Positions 8,107-15,894 of a stretch of 64,000 nt of DNA are shown here, in pieces. Source of the DNA: Gordonia soli NBRC 108243 (GTDB lineage: Bacteria > Actinomycetota > Actinomycetes > Mycobacteriales > Mycobacteriaceae); NCBI RefSeq assembly GCF_000334455.1, contig NZ_BANX01000011.1:393186-457185 (forward strand), written 5' to 3'. The first letter of the stretch is position 1; the number at the start of each line of letters is the position of its first letter. The notes beneath the pieces are model-generated. The model made no database searches. It saw only the letters and a list, made by a program, of their open reading frames with translations, and was not told the origin of the DNA. Made by a program: the position numbers and the translations under genes.

Positions 8107-8123
8107 TTCCCGGAATCCGGGAA
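8107..8123. terminator. short hairpin between convergent ipdC and acyl-CoA ligase
   Basis: Stem TTCCCGG/CCGGGAA (8107-8113 with 8117-8123) with a 3-nt loop in the 49-bp gap between convergent genes. It is short and lacks a T-run, so it may be only a weak terminator. Confidence 0.45.
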
Positions 8124-8149
8124 CATCTTCTACGGAATCGGTTGTCGGG

Positions 8150-9742
8150 TCAGGTGTTCGCGATGTCGACGTGCGCGACGCGGAGGTCCTTCTTCAGGAT
8201 CTTGCCGCTCGGGTTCTTGGGCAGCGCGTCGGCGATGACGACGTATTTGGGACGCTTGTAGCCCGCCAGGACCGTCGCCACATGCGCGTCGACGTCGGCA
8301 ACCGTGACGGTGACGTCGGGCTTGGGCACGACCACAGCCGTCACCGCTTCGATCCACTTGGGGTGCGGCACGGCGAAGACCGCGACCTCGGCCACCCCGT
8401 CGAGCTGATAGATCGCCTCCTCGACCTCTCGTGAGGCCACGTTCTCCCCACCGGTCTTGATCATGTCCTTCTTGCGGTCGACCACCGACAGATAGCCGTC
8501 GGAGTCGATGACGCCGAGGTCGCCGGAGTGGAACCAGCCACCGTCGAACGCCTGGGCCGTCTTGTCCTCGTCGCCGTAATACCCCAGCGCCGCATGCGGA
8601 CTGCGGTGCACGATCTCCCCGACCTCGCCGATCGGCACCGACTCCCCCGTCTCGTCGACGACGCGTGTCTCGACGTTCAGCGCCGGGCGACCGGCCGAAC
8701 CGGCCCGACTCATCTGCTCATGCGGCTGCAGGATGGTCGCGAGTGGCGACATCTCCGTCTGACCGTAAAAATTCCACAGCGAGACGTCGGGGAGTCGGCG
8801 CCCCATCTCGCGCAGGACCTCGACCGGCATCGCCGACGCGCCGTAATACCCCTTGCGCAGCGACGACAGGTCGCGGGTCTCGAAGTCGGGATGCCGCAGC
8901 AGGGAGATCCAGACCGTCGGCGGCGCAAAGAACTTGGTCACCTGCTCGGACTCGATCGTCGCGAGCACGGTCGCCGGATCCGGTGCGCGGAGGATGATCC
9001 CCGTCGCGCCGAGGTAGACGTCGACCGAGAAGAAACAGTCCATCTGCGCGCAGTGGAACATCGGCAGCGAGTGGATCTCGATGTCGTCGCCGGTCATCCC
9101 GCCGTCGACGATGCACGAGACGTACTGCGTGATGAGCGACTTGGAGGACAGGAGCACTCCCTTGGGCCGCGACTCGGTGCCGGAGGTGTACATCAGCCGC
9201 AGCGGGTCGTCGTCACCGACTGCCGTGGTGGGCGGGGTCGGATCGCCGTCGCGCGCCCAGTCGTCGACCGTTTCCCAACCGTCGGGGGCCGCGCCTGAGC
9301 CGAGCGCGATCCATCCGCGGGCGACGATCTCGTTGCCGGCGAGGTCGAGCGCCTCGGTGACCGTCGGAGCCAATGCGTCCTCGGTGACCACGGCGCGGGC
9401 GCCTGAGTGCTCGAGGATGAACGCGATCTCGCCGGCGCCCAGGCCGAAGTTGACAGGGACGAGCACGACGCCGAGGCGCGCGGTGGCGAAGGCCAGAACC
9501 CCGTACTGCCACGAGTTGTGACTCACCAGCGCGAGCCGGTCGCCGTGACGGAGTCCGTGCGCCGACAGCGCATTCGCCGTCCGGTTCACTGCCGCGTCGA
9601 ACTCGGCATAGGTCAACCGGGTGTCGCCGTCGATGATCGCGGTCTTGGCGGGTACCCGGAGCGCTGTTCGTCGGAGCAGGTCGCCGAAGGTCTGACTGCG
9701 CGCGGAGGCAACGGTGGCGGTGGTCTGGGGTGTGAAGCTCAT
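8150..9742 (-). CDS. fatty-acyl-CoA synthetase (FadD family)
   Basis: A complete 530-aa ANL-superfamily acyl-CoA ligase. The ATP/AMP motif is LMYTSGTESRPKGV (about residues 188-201; Glu takes the place usually held by Thr), followed by NFYGQTEMSP (about 325-334), WFHSGDLGVIDSDGYLSVVDRKKDMI (about 405-430) and the C-terminal catalytic lysine segment PKNPSGKILKKDLR. It should activate fatty or branched acids. It ends convergently with ipdC and is not preceded by a KstR2 box, so it belongs to the insertion between the two halves of the steroid cluster. The exact FadD subgroup is not resolved. Confidence 0.88.
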   Translation of the reverse strand: MSFTPQTTATVASARSQTFGDLLRRTALRVPAKTAIIDGDTRLTYAEFDAAVNRTANALSAHGLRHGDRLALVSHNSWQYGVLAFATARLGVVLVPVNFGLGAGEIAFILEHSGARAVVTEDALAPTVTEALDLAGNEIVARGWIALGSGAAPDGWETVDDWARDGDPTPPTTAVGDDDPLRLMYTSGTESRPKGVLLSSKSLITQYVSCIVDGGMTGDDIEIHSLPMFHCAQMDCFFSVDVYLGATGIILRAPDPATVLATIESEQVTKFFAPPTVWISLLRHPDFETRDLSSLRKGYYGASAMPVEVLREMGRRLPDVSLWNFYGQTEMSPLATILQPHEQMSRAGSAGRPALNVETRVVDETGESVPIGEVGEIVHRSPHAALGYYGDEDKTAQAFDGGWFHSGDLGVIDSDGYLSVVDRKKDMIKTGGENVASREVEEAIYQLDGVAEVAVFAVPHPKWIEAVTAVVVPKPDVTVTVADVDAHVATVLAGYKRPKYVVIADALPKNPSGKILKKDLRVAHVDIANT

Positions 9743-9826
9743 GGCGCTTTTCTAGCAGTCGCACCGCGCCCGCGGACCCTACCCACGAGTAGTCGCGACG
9801 AGCGGCGGTAGCCGGCCCATGAACGG

Positions 9827-10447
9827 TCAGTTCTCCGGCCGCAGCACACGATCGACGATCGGGCGCAGCGTTGCCGGAGTCGACGGACGGTCGGCGTCGA
9901 GGCCCATCGAACGAGTGAAGAGCACGCCTTCGAGTGTCGTGATCAGGTCGCGGGCGGCCGAGTCCGGATCGCGTGCGTTCATCGTGGTCATCAGCGATGT
10001 GGCCGCCGGCAGCGAGAAGAAGCACGCCGTGAGGTCGCGGTCCCCGGAGTCGGTCATGAGCGCGTAGCGAGCCCGCACATCGCGGCGACGGTCGGTGACG
10101 AGGGTGGTGAGGTATCCGACGATCACCTCGGTCGGGTCCGCATCGTGTCCTGACTGCGAGTCCGACTGCGCCCTCGACTCCGGCTGCGCCCTCGACTCCG
10201 GCTGCGACTCCGACCTCGACTGCGAGTGCGCGACGGCAGCGGCGAATGCGTCGCGTGATCGGTCGGTGAGCCGGTCGAGCGCGGCGTCGACGAGAGCGGC
10301 CCGCGTCCGGAAGTAGTAGGACGTGGAGCCCTTCGACAACTCCAGGGCGCGGTCGACGGCGGTGTGTGTGATCGCGTGGTTGCCACCGGCGGCGGCGAGG
10401 TCGAGGCATGCCTCGGCGATCAAGACGCGGCGATCGGTGCGCTCCAT
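9827..10447 (-). CDS. TetR-family regulator with Ser/Gln/Glu/Arg-repeat linker
   Basis: A 206-aa TetR-type repressor. The N-terminal HTH is visible as ITHTAVDRALELSKGSTSYYFRTRAALVDAAL (about residues 26-57). Residues about 74-100 are a low-complexity linker of repeated SQSRSES/PESRAQ units, encoded by an 18-bp tandem repeat at 10166-10201. ATG 10445-10447 is chosen over the GTG one codon upstream because a TAGCCT -10 lies 6 nt before it. It shares the short divergent promoter region, with an imperfect inverted repeat, with the ZapE-type gene, and likely represses itself and perhaps that gene or the adjacent fadD. The ligand is unknown. Confidence 0.85.
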   Translation of the reverse strand: MERTDRRVLIAEACLDLAAAGGNHAITHTAVDRALELSKGSTSYYFRTRAALVDAALDRLTDRSRDAFAAAVAHSQSRSESQPESRAQPESRAQSDSQSGHDADPTEVIVGYLTTLVTDRRRDVRARYALMTDSGDRDLTACFFSLPAATSLMTTMNARDPDSAARDLITTLEGVLFTRSMGLDADRPSTPATLRPIVDRVLRPEN

Positions 10448-10465
10448 CACGTCAGGCTACCAGCA

Positions 10466-10485
10466 CCCTCTACGATGATAGAGTG
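10466..10485. promoter_or_regulatory. divergent promoter with inverted repeat, tetR/zapE-like
   Basis: CCCTCTA (10466-10472) and TAGAGTG (10479-10485) are inverted with one mismatch around a 6-nt spacer. TAGAGT at 10479-10484 is also a -10 hexamer 6 nt upstream of the ATG at 10491, suggesting a leaderless zapE-like transcript that the TetR protein could block. This is inference from position and symmetry. Confidence 0.5.
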
Positions 10486-10490
10486 CGGTC

Positions 10491-11486
10491 ATGTGGCCCC
10501 GTCTGCGTCGCACCCAAAAATCGGTTCTGCCATCACATTCGGACTTCGTCGTCGCGGCCGCTTCGGTCGGCTTCACACTGGACGTCGGTCAGCGGGCCGC
10601 AGTCGAGGTGCTGACGACCGGCGAGAACGTCTATCTCCACGGCCCACCGGGCCGCGGGAAGTCGTGGCTGATGGACGTGGTCGCCACCACGGCGCCGACA
10701 GATTCGACGCTCCGGCTGCACTCGCACGAGTTCGCCGACGCGCTGCACGCCGCCATCGTCGTCAACGGTTCCCTCGCCACCGGCCTCGAGGCCATGCTCG
10801 GCACGGTTCGGACCCTCTGTTTCGACGAGCTGGTCGTCGACGACCCGGCCGACGGCATCTTCCTCGCCCGCCTCTTCGCCGCGGCGGTCGACCGCGACGT
10901 GACCATCGTGATCACCAGCAACAGCGCACCCGACGAGCTGATGCCCAACCCGCTCTTCCACGACACCTTCGTGCCGACCATCGAACTGCTCCGAACGCAC
11001 TGTCAGGTCGTCGAACTCGATGGTGGCACGGACTATCGGTCGCGAGCCGAGCACGGCGCGGGCTTCGCCTCGGGACGCTGGATCGCGGACACCACCGGCC
11101 GCGCACTGGAAGCACCATCGCCGGACGAGCGGACGGAGGTCCGTCCCGCGGGGCATCCGATCACCGCCCGCGCGGCGACACCTGGACGCGTCTGGTTCAC
11201 CTTCGACGACCTCTGCGGCTCCCCCACCGGAGTCCGCGACTACCTGCGCCTCGTCGCCGACCACCGGACCTGGGTGATCGACGACATCCCGCCCCTCGGC
11301 ACCACCGACCGCGAGTCGGCCCGACGGTTCGCGCATGTCGTCGACGTCCTGTACGACCGCGACGTGCCCACCACTTTCCGCGCCGCGGGCGATCGGGACA
11401 CCTGCGTGCCCGCGGACCTCGACCTCGCCGGGGTCGCACGCCTCCGCAGTCGGCTCACCGAGCTGCGTTCCCACCAGATCTCGTAG
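10491..11486 (+). CDS. zapE: AFG1/ZapE-family ATPase
   Basis: A 331-aa P-loop ATPase of the AFG1/ZapE family, whose characterised bacterial members associate with the division ring. Walker A is GPPGRGKS at residues 51-58, and Walker B is LCFDELVVDDPADGIFLARLF (about 105-125), the family signature in which Asp-Glu is followed by V-x-D. VTIVITSN then P-LFHDTFVPTIELL corresponds to the sensor region. The C-terminal segment WFTFDDLCGSPTGVRDYL is also family-typical. Apparently leaderless start at 10491. It is unrelated to the steroid pathway and is part of the inserted block. Confidence 0.85.
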   Translation: MWPRLRRTQKSVLPSHSDFVVAAASVGFTLDVGQRAAVEVLTTGENVYLHGPPGRGKSWLMDVVATTAPTDSTLRLHSHEFADALHAAIVVNGSLATGLEAMLGTVRTLCFDELVVDDPADGIFLARLFAAAVDRDVTIVITSNSAPDELMPNPLFHDTFVPTIELLRTHCQVVELDGGTDYRSRAEHGAGFASGRWIADTTGRALEAPSPDERTEVRPAGHPITARAATPGRVWFTFDDLCGSPTGVRDYLRLVADHRTWVIDDIPPLGTTDRESARRFAHVVDVLYDRDVPTTFRAAGDRDTCVPADLDLAGVARLRSRLTELRSHQIS

Positions 11487-11521
11487 CGCGAACACGTGAT
11501 ATCCGCGTGTTCGCGCTACGA
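11481..11521. terminator. bidirectional hairpin terminator
   Basis: A perfect 16-bp stem (11481-11496 with 11506-11521) and a 9-nt loop between convergent zapE-like and ABC exporter genes. The zapE stop codon TAG lies inside the left arm. A short A-run follows on the plus strand, giving a T-run for minus-strand readers before the stem rather than after it. Confidence 0.75.
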
Positions 11522-11532
11522 AAACGGCAGTG

Positions 11533-13263
11533 TCAGTGGGCCATCGCCCATCCGGCCGCCGCAGTGCGCTCATGCCAGAAGCGCGCGTACTGGCCGCCTC
11601 GACCGATCAGCTCTGCATGGGTACCGACATCGTCGACGCCGCCCTCGTCGTCCAACACGACGATCTGGTCGGCGGCCACCACCGTCGACAGCTTGTGGGC
11701 GATCACGATCACCGTGCTGTTGTCGGCGAGCTCCCGGATCGAGGCCGCGACGTGTGCCTCGTTCTCCGGATCGAGCGCACTCGTCGCCTCGTCGAAGAGG
11801 ACGATCGGCGCACCCTTCAGCAGGGCCCGCGCGATCGAGACACGCTGACGCTCACCGCCGGACAAGGCCGAGCCGCCCTCCCCCACCGGGGTGTCCCAAC
11901 CGTTGTGCAGCCGGTCGACGATCCGCCCGACCCCGGCGGTCTCGGCAGCCGCCGCGATCTCTTCGTCGGTGGCGTCCGGACGGCCGATACGGATGTTCTC
12001 CCGCAACGTGTCGTCGAAGAGATAGACGTCCTGGAACACCTGGGACAGCTGGCCCATCAGTGTCGCGGTGTCCTGGTCACGGACATCCACACCGCCGACC
12101 CGCACCACGCCGCCGTCGACGTCGTAGAAGCGCGCGAGCAACCGGAACAACGTCGTCTTGCCCGACCCGGACGGACCGACCAGTGCCGTCATCGTGCCGG
12201 GCTCGGCCCGGAAGCTGATGTCCCGCGCCACCGGCTCGCCGTCGACGTATCCGAATCGGACGTGCTCGACCTCGACCGAACCCGGCATCGACACCGGCTG
12301 CGGCTCGGCGGGCTGGGCGATCGACTCCGTCTCGAGCACGTCGGTGATGCGCTTGATCTCGTCACGCGCCATCCGGAGCGTCGACCCGAGGTCGGCGAGT
12401 TCACCCACCGGGCCGGTGAACCGGGCCGCGAGCCCGAAGACCGCGATCAGCAAGGCGGGCTCGATCCGATCGGTCACCGCCAGCCACGCACCGAAGGCCA
12501 GGATCGCGGTGAAGACCGCCTGCACCGCGACGCCGTTGAGCGAGATGCCCGCCACCGATCGCCACATCATCCGACGGCCGGTGCGGTACTGGGTGTCGAG
12601 CACCTCCGCCAGCGGCTCGTACGACGTCCCGGCTCGACCGAATGCGCGCAGGACCGGCTGACAGCGGGCGAACTCGAGGACTCGGTTGTTCACGGCGATG
12701 GAGACGCGATGATTGGCCTCCTCCGCACTCGCGATGACCGAACTGGACACGATTGCGGCGACGTACAGGAGGACCGCGCCGGCGGCTGCGACGAGACCGA
12801 TCCGCCAGTCGAAGAACAACAGTCCGACGACCACCACCAACGAACTGGTGGTGTTGGCGATCACCGGCGTGAAGAAGTGTGCGCTGGTGCTGCCGACGAA
12901 CATCGTGCCCTTGACCGCGATCTGCGAGACCTCGCCGGTGCGCCGACGGGTGAACCATCCGAGCGGGAGCGTCACCAGATGCTCGCCGAGGCGGTGGTGC
13001 AGGGTGCGCATGGTGAACAGCGCCAACCGCATCCCGCGGATCGACTGCACGTAGAAGGTGATGCAGCAGATGGCGACGAGGAGCAGAAGCCAGAGCAGCC
13101 AGCGCACGGCAGCCGAGCCATCGAGGTCCAGGAGTGCCTGGACGAAGGGCACCAGCACCAACATCGCCAGCCCCTGCGCAACACCGAAGGTGGTCGCCCA
13201 GAGCAGGAAGCCGAACATCTGTCGACGCTGGCTGCCGAGAATGGTCAGGAATCCGCGGATCAT
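11533..13263 (-). CDS. ABC exporter-type half-transporter B (IrtB-like, iron-box linked)
   Basis: A 576-aa fusion of a six-helix ABC type I exporter membrane domain (first about 310 residues) and a nucleotide-binding domain. Walker A is GPSGSGKTTL, the signature is LSGGERQRVSIARAL, and Walker B with catalytic Glu is IVLFDEATSALDPENE, so the site looks active. The frame is open 35 codons further upstream, but ATG 13261-13263 overlaps the stop of the partner gene (ATGA), fixing the start. It forms a heterodimer with the product of the upstream gene. The iron box before the pair suggests siderophore transport as in IrtAB; direction (import or export) cannot be read from sequence. Confidence 0.85.
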   Translation of the reverse strand: MIRGFLTILGSQRRQMFGFLLWATTFGVAQGLAMLVLVPFVQALLDLDGSAAVRWLLWLLLLVAICCITFYVQSIRGMRLALFTMRTLHHRLGEHLVTLPLGWFTRRRTGEVSQIAVKGTMFVGSTSAHFFTPVIANTTSSLVVVVGLLFFDWRIGLVAAAGAVLLYVAAIVSSSVIASAEEANHRVSIAVNNRVLEFARCQPVLRAFGRAGTSYEPLAEVLDTQYRTGRRMMWRSVAGISLNGVAVQAVFTAILAFGAWLAVTDRIEPALLIAVFGLAARFTGPVGELADLGSTLRMARDEIKRITDVLETESIAQPAEPQPVSMPGSVEVEHVRFGYVDGEPVARDISFRAEPGTMTALVGPSGSGKTTLFRLLARFYDVDGGVVRVGGVDVRDQDTATLMGQLSQVFQDVYLFDDTLRENIRIGRPDATDEEIAAAAETAGVGRIVDRLHNGWDTPVGEGGSALSGGERQRVSIARALLKGAPIVLFDEATSALDPENEAHVAASIRELADNSTVIVIAHKLSTVVAADQIVVLDDEGGVDDVGTHAELIGRGGQYARFWHERTAAAGWAMAH

Positions 13264-15128
13264 CGCACAGCTCCGGTGTTCTCGAGTTCGGACCGGTCGA
13301 CGACGTCGGCCGGTTCTGAGGTCCGGTCCCGACCGATGTCGAGTCCTCCCTCGGTGTAGGACCGCCACATGGCGGCGTAGGTCCCCTGCGCTGCGACGAG
13401 ATCGTCGTGGCGGCCCTGCTCGACGACCCGCCCGCCGTCCAGCACGACGATGTTGTCGGCGTGTGTGATGGTTCCCAGCCGGTGGGCGATGACGAGGACG
13501 GTGCGGCCGTCGATCAGCGTCGAGATCGCCTGCTGTATCTGCGCTTCCGACTCCGGGTCGGCGAAGGCGGTCGCCTCGTCGAGCACCAGGATCGGGGTGT
13601 CGGCCAGCAGCGCACGCGCGATGCTCACCCGCTGCGACTCACCACCGGAGAAGTGGGCGTCGTCGCCGATCACCGCGTCGTAGCCGCGCGGCAGCGCGAC
13701 GATCCGATCGTGGATCCGTGCGGCGCGGGCGGCATCGGCGACCTCCTCTTCGGTCGCGTCCGGGCGTCCGAGCCGGATGTTGTCGCGGATGCTGATGCCC
13801 AGCAACTGCACGTCTTGCAGCACGAATCCGACCGTGCGATAGAGCGTTTCCGGATCGATCTCCCGGACATCGACCCCACCGATCCGGACCGAACCGGTGT
13901 CGGCGTCGTGGAAGCGCGGCACGAGGGTGGCCAACGTCGACTTGCCACTGCCGGACTCACCGACGAGTGCCGTGAGCGACCCCGCCGGCAGCACCAGATC
14001 CACTCCGTCGAGGGCCTTCGATCGCCCGTTCTCCCCGACGCTCGCCGGGGCAGTGGTCTGATACGAGAAGCTCACATCCTCGAGTTCGACCCCGTTGCCC
14101 TGGGGCACAGCGGGATCGGCACTGACCGGCAGCTCGGGGAGGGCGAACAGATCCACCAGGCGGCGGGCAGCCCCGCCGGCCTGCTGCCGGCTGTGGAGCG
14201 CCATGGTGATCGCCATCAGCGACGTGGGGAGGACCAGGGCGATCAGCGTGGCACCGACCACCTCGATCGGCTGCACCCACCCGCTGCTGGTGAACCAATA
14301 TCCGCCGGCGAGGTTGACCAGCAACACCAGCGGAGCCGACAGCATCATCGCCGCGATGGCCTCGATACGCAGCATCGGACCGACGTATCCGGCGAAATCG
14401 TCGTTGAAATCGTCTGCGGCATCGATGAATCGGCGATGCGCCCGGCCGACCTGACCGAAGGTCTTGACGACTGCGACGCCGGAGACGAACTCGACGATCG
14501 TCGCACTGATCCGTTCGATCCCGGTGTTCATCCGTGCCATCTGCTCGGTCATGTCGCGGATCATCCACGCGTAGCCGGCGGCGTAGAGCGGCAGCGTCGC
14601 CATCGCCAGGAGCCCGAGACGCCAGTCCAGGACGAAGCAGTAGATCAGCGCGAAGACCGGGGTGACCACCGCGGCGGTGGTCTCGACGTCGGCGTGCGCG
14701 ACGAGATAGTGCAGTTCGTGGACGTCGTTCTGAGCAGACTTGCGCACCTCGCCGGAGGACGTCCGGGTGAACCACCCCAACGGGAGGCGACCGAGCTTGG
14801 TGACGATCCGTCGACGCAGGTGCGACTGGAAGTCGACATCCGCGAAGTGGCTGATGCCGAGGGCGAGTGCACCGAAGAACGCACGCGCACCCAGCCCGAC
14901 GATCACCAGCCAGACGATCGGCCAGATGTCGCCCGCGGTCGTCTGGCCGGCCAGTAGGCGGCGCCCGAGTTCGACGATCCCGATGAAGGGGAGCACCGTC
15001 GCCGCCGAACCGATGAGTTGGACGCCCTGCGCGAGGCGGAGGCGCCCGCGCACGGGTTGCAGCATGTCCTTGAGTGCCGCGGACTCGGCGCGTGCCGACG
15101 CGGCAGGGTCATCGCCAGGTGTTGTCAT
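13260..15128 (-). CDS. ABC exporter-type half-transporter A (IrtA-like without SIP domain)
   Basis: A 622-aa half-transporter: membrane domain to about residue 345, then an NBD with Walker A GESGSGKSTL, signature FSGGESQRVSIARAL and Walker B ILVLDEATAFADPESE. Unlike M. tuberculosis IrtA it has no N-terminal FAD-binding siderophore-interaction domain; the N-terminus is a short polar tail before the first membrane helix. It is translationally coupled to the second half-transporter. An IdeR-type box lies at 15161-15179, 33 bp upstream of the ATG at 15126-15128, so iron repression is likely. Alternative: a general lipid or drug exporter pair. Confidence 0.85.
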   Translation of the reverse strand: MTTPGDDPAASARAESAALKDMLQPVRGRLRLAQGVQLIGSAATVLPFIGIVELGRRLLAGQTTAGDIWPIVWLVIVGLGARAFFGALALGISHFADVDFQSHLRRRIVTKLGRLPLGWFTRTSSGEVRKSAQNDVHELHYLVAHADVETTAAVVTPVFALIYCFVLDWRLGLLAMATLPLYAAGYAWMIRDMTEQMARMNTGIERISATIVEFVSGVAVVKTFGQVGRAHRRFIDAADDFNDDFAGYVGPMLRIEAIAAMMLSAPLVLLVNLAGGYWFTSSGWVQPIEVVGATLIALVLPTSLMAITMALHSRQQAGGAARRLVDLFALPELPVSADPAVPQGNGVELEDVSFSYQTTAPASVGENGRSKALDGVDLVLPAGSLTALVGESGSGKSTLATLVPRFHDADTGSVRIGGVDVREIDPETLYRTVGFVLQDVQLLGISIRDNIRLGRPDATEEEVADAARAARIHDRIVALPRGYDAVIGDDAHFSGGESQRVSIARALLADTPILVLDEATAFADPESEAQIQQAISTLIDGRTVLVIAHRLGTITHADNIVVLDGGRVVEQGRHDDLVAAQGTYAAMWRSYTEGGLDIGRDRTSEPADVVDRSELENTGAVR

Positions 15129-15160
15129 ACGCGTACGATAACCCTGCCGACGAGAAAAAG

Positions 15161-15179
15161 AAAGGTAAGCCTAACTTCG
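15161..15179 (-). promoter_or_regulatory. candidate IdeR/DtxR iron box
   Basis: Read on the minus strand, CGAAGTTAGGCTTACCTTT matches the 19-bp IdeR consensus TTAGGTTAGSCTAACCTAA at about 13 positions, with an intact GTTAGGCT-ACCT core. It lies in the 52-bp gap between kstR2 and the ABC half-transporter pair and so separates iron control from steroid control. Confidence 0.65.
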
Positions 15180-15180
15180 C

Positions 15181-15798
15181 TTAGCGACGTGGGACGATGC
15201 CGTCGAGGACAACCGAGAGGTATTGGTCGGCGATCGCGGACACCGGCCGCGAGCCGCCGGGCCGGTACCAGCGGACCGCGACCCAGACGGTGTCGCGCAT
15301 GAACCGGTAGACCAGCTCGATGTCGAGGTCGGAACGGAACTCGCCACTCGCGACGCCACTCTGTAGGACCGAGTGCCACAGCGACCGGAACTCGGTGTTG
15401 CGATCGTTGATGTAGCCGAACCGCTCTTGGGCGGCCAGACGCTTCGCCTCGTCCTGGTAGATCGCGACGGCGTGATGATCGGCGTCGATGGACTCGAAGG
15501 ACGCCACGACCAGTTGCCGCAACGTCTCCGTCGCCGACGAGCCGGTCGCGACGATCTCGCGATAGCGGGCGAAGAGCTGGTCGAGGAATCCGCGCAGCAG
15601 CTCGTCGACCATCGACTCCTTCGAGTCGAAGTGGTGATACAGACTGCCGGACAGGATTCCGGCGGCGTCGGCGATGTCACGTACGGTTGTCGAACGCAAG
15701 CCCTGTTCGGCGAACATCTGTCCGGCGGTGGCCAGCAACTCGTCACGACGTGACGAACCGGCCCGCTTCTCTCCGACGCTGCTGTTCCGTGGCGCCAT
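15181..15798 (-). CDS. kstR2: KstR2, TetR-family repressor of HIP catabolism
   Basis: A 205-aa TetR repressor recognised as KstR2. The HTH reads LRSTTVRDIADAAGILSGSLYHHFDSKESMVDELLRGFLDQLFARYR (residues about 34-78), and the C-terminal ligand domain has AIYQDEAKRLAAQERFGYINDRN and YRFMRDTVWVAVRWYRPGG, all characteristic of KstR2. The known effector is HIP-CoA, made by FadD3. ATG 15796-15798 has a GAGGAG ribosome binding site. A KstR2 operator 42 bp upstream indicates autoregulation. It lies between the iron-regulated ABC genes and an aldehyde dehydrogenase rather than beside ipd genes, as the cluster is split. Confidence 0.95.
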   Translation of the reverse strand: MAPRNSSVGEKRAGSSRRDELLATAGQMFAEQGLRSTTVRDIADAAGILSGSLYHHFDSKESMVDELLRGFLDQLFARYREIVATGSSATETLRQLVVASFESIDADHHAVAIYQDEAKRLAAQERFGYINDRNTEFRSLWHSVLQSGVASGEFRSDLDIELVYRFMRDTVWVAVRWYRPGGSRPVSAIADQYLSVVLDGIVPRR

Positions 15799-15834
15799 CG
15801 GGATCTCCTCGCACTCGCCGTGGCCTTCTCCGTG

Positions 15835-15853
15835 ACCCTAGCAAGCGCTTGGC
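15835..15853 (-). promoter_or_regulatory. KstR2 operator and kstR2 promoter
   Basis: AGCAAGCGCTTGGC at 15840-15853 fits AnCAAGnnCTTGnT except for the last base. Its edge overlaps a minus-strand -10 TAGGGT (15835-15840). Unlike the other KstR2 promoters in the window, it gives a leader of about 35 nt with a ribosome binding site before kstR2. Confidence 0.8.
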
Positions 15854-15881
15854 CGGGCCCGTCGGTGACGGACCCGGCCAA
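15849..15881 (-). terminator. hairpin after aldehyde dehydrogenase
   Basis: TTGGCCGGG (15849-15857) pairs perfectly with CCCGGCCAA (15873-15881), with further pairing CCGTC/GACGG inside. It lies 14 bp beyond the aldehyde dehydrogenase stop and overlaps the kstR2 operator region by five bases. Confidence 0.65.
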
Positions 15882-15894
15882 GACAGAACTCTCG

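Noticed and set aside
8150..9742. Treating this acyl-CoA ligase as a KstR2 regulon member
   Set aside because: No KstR2 motif upstream; the gene converges on ipdC and groups with the inserted block.
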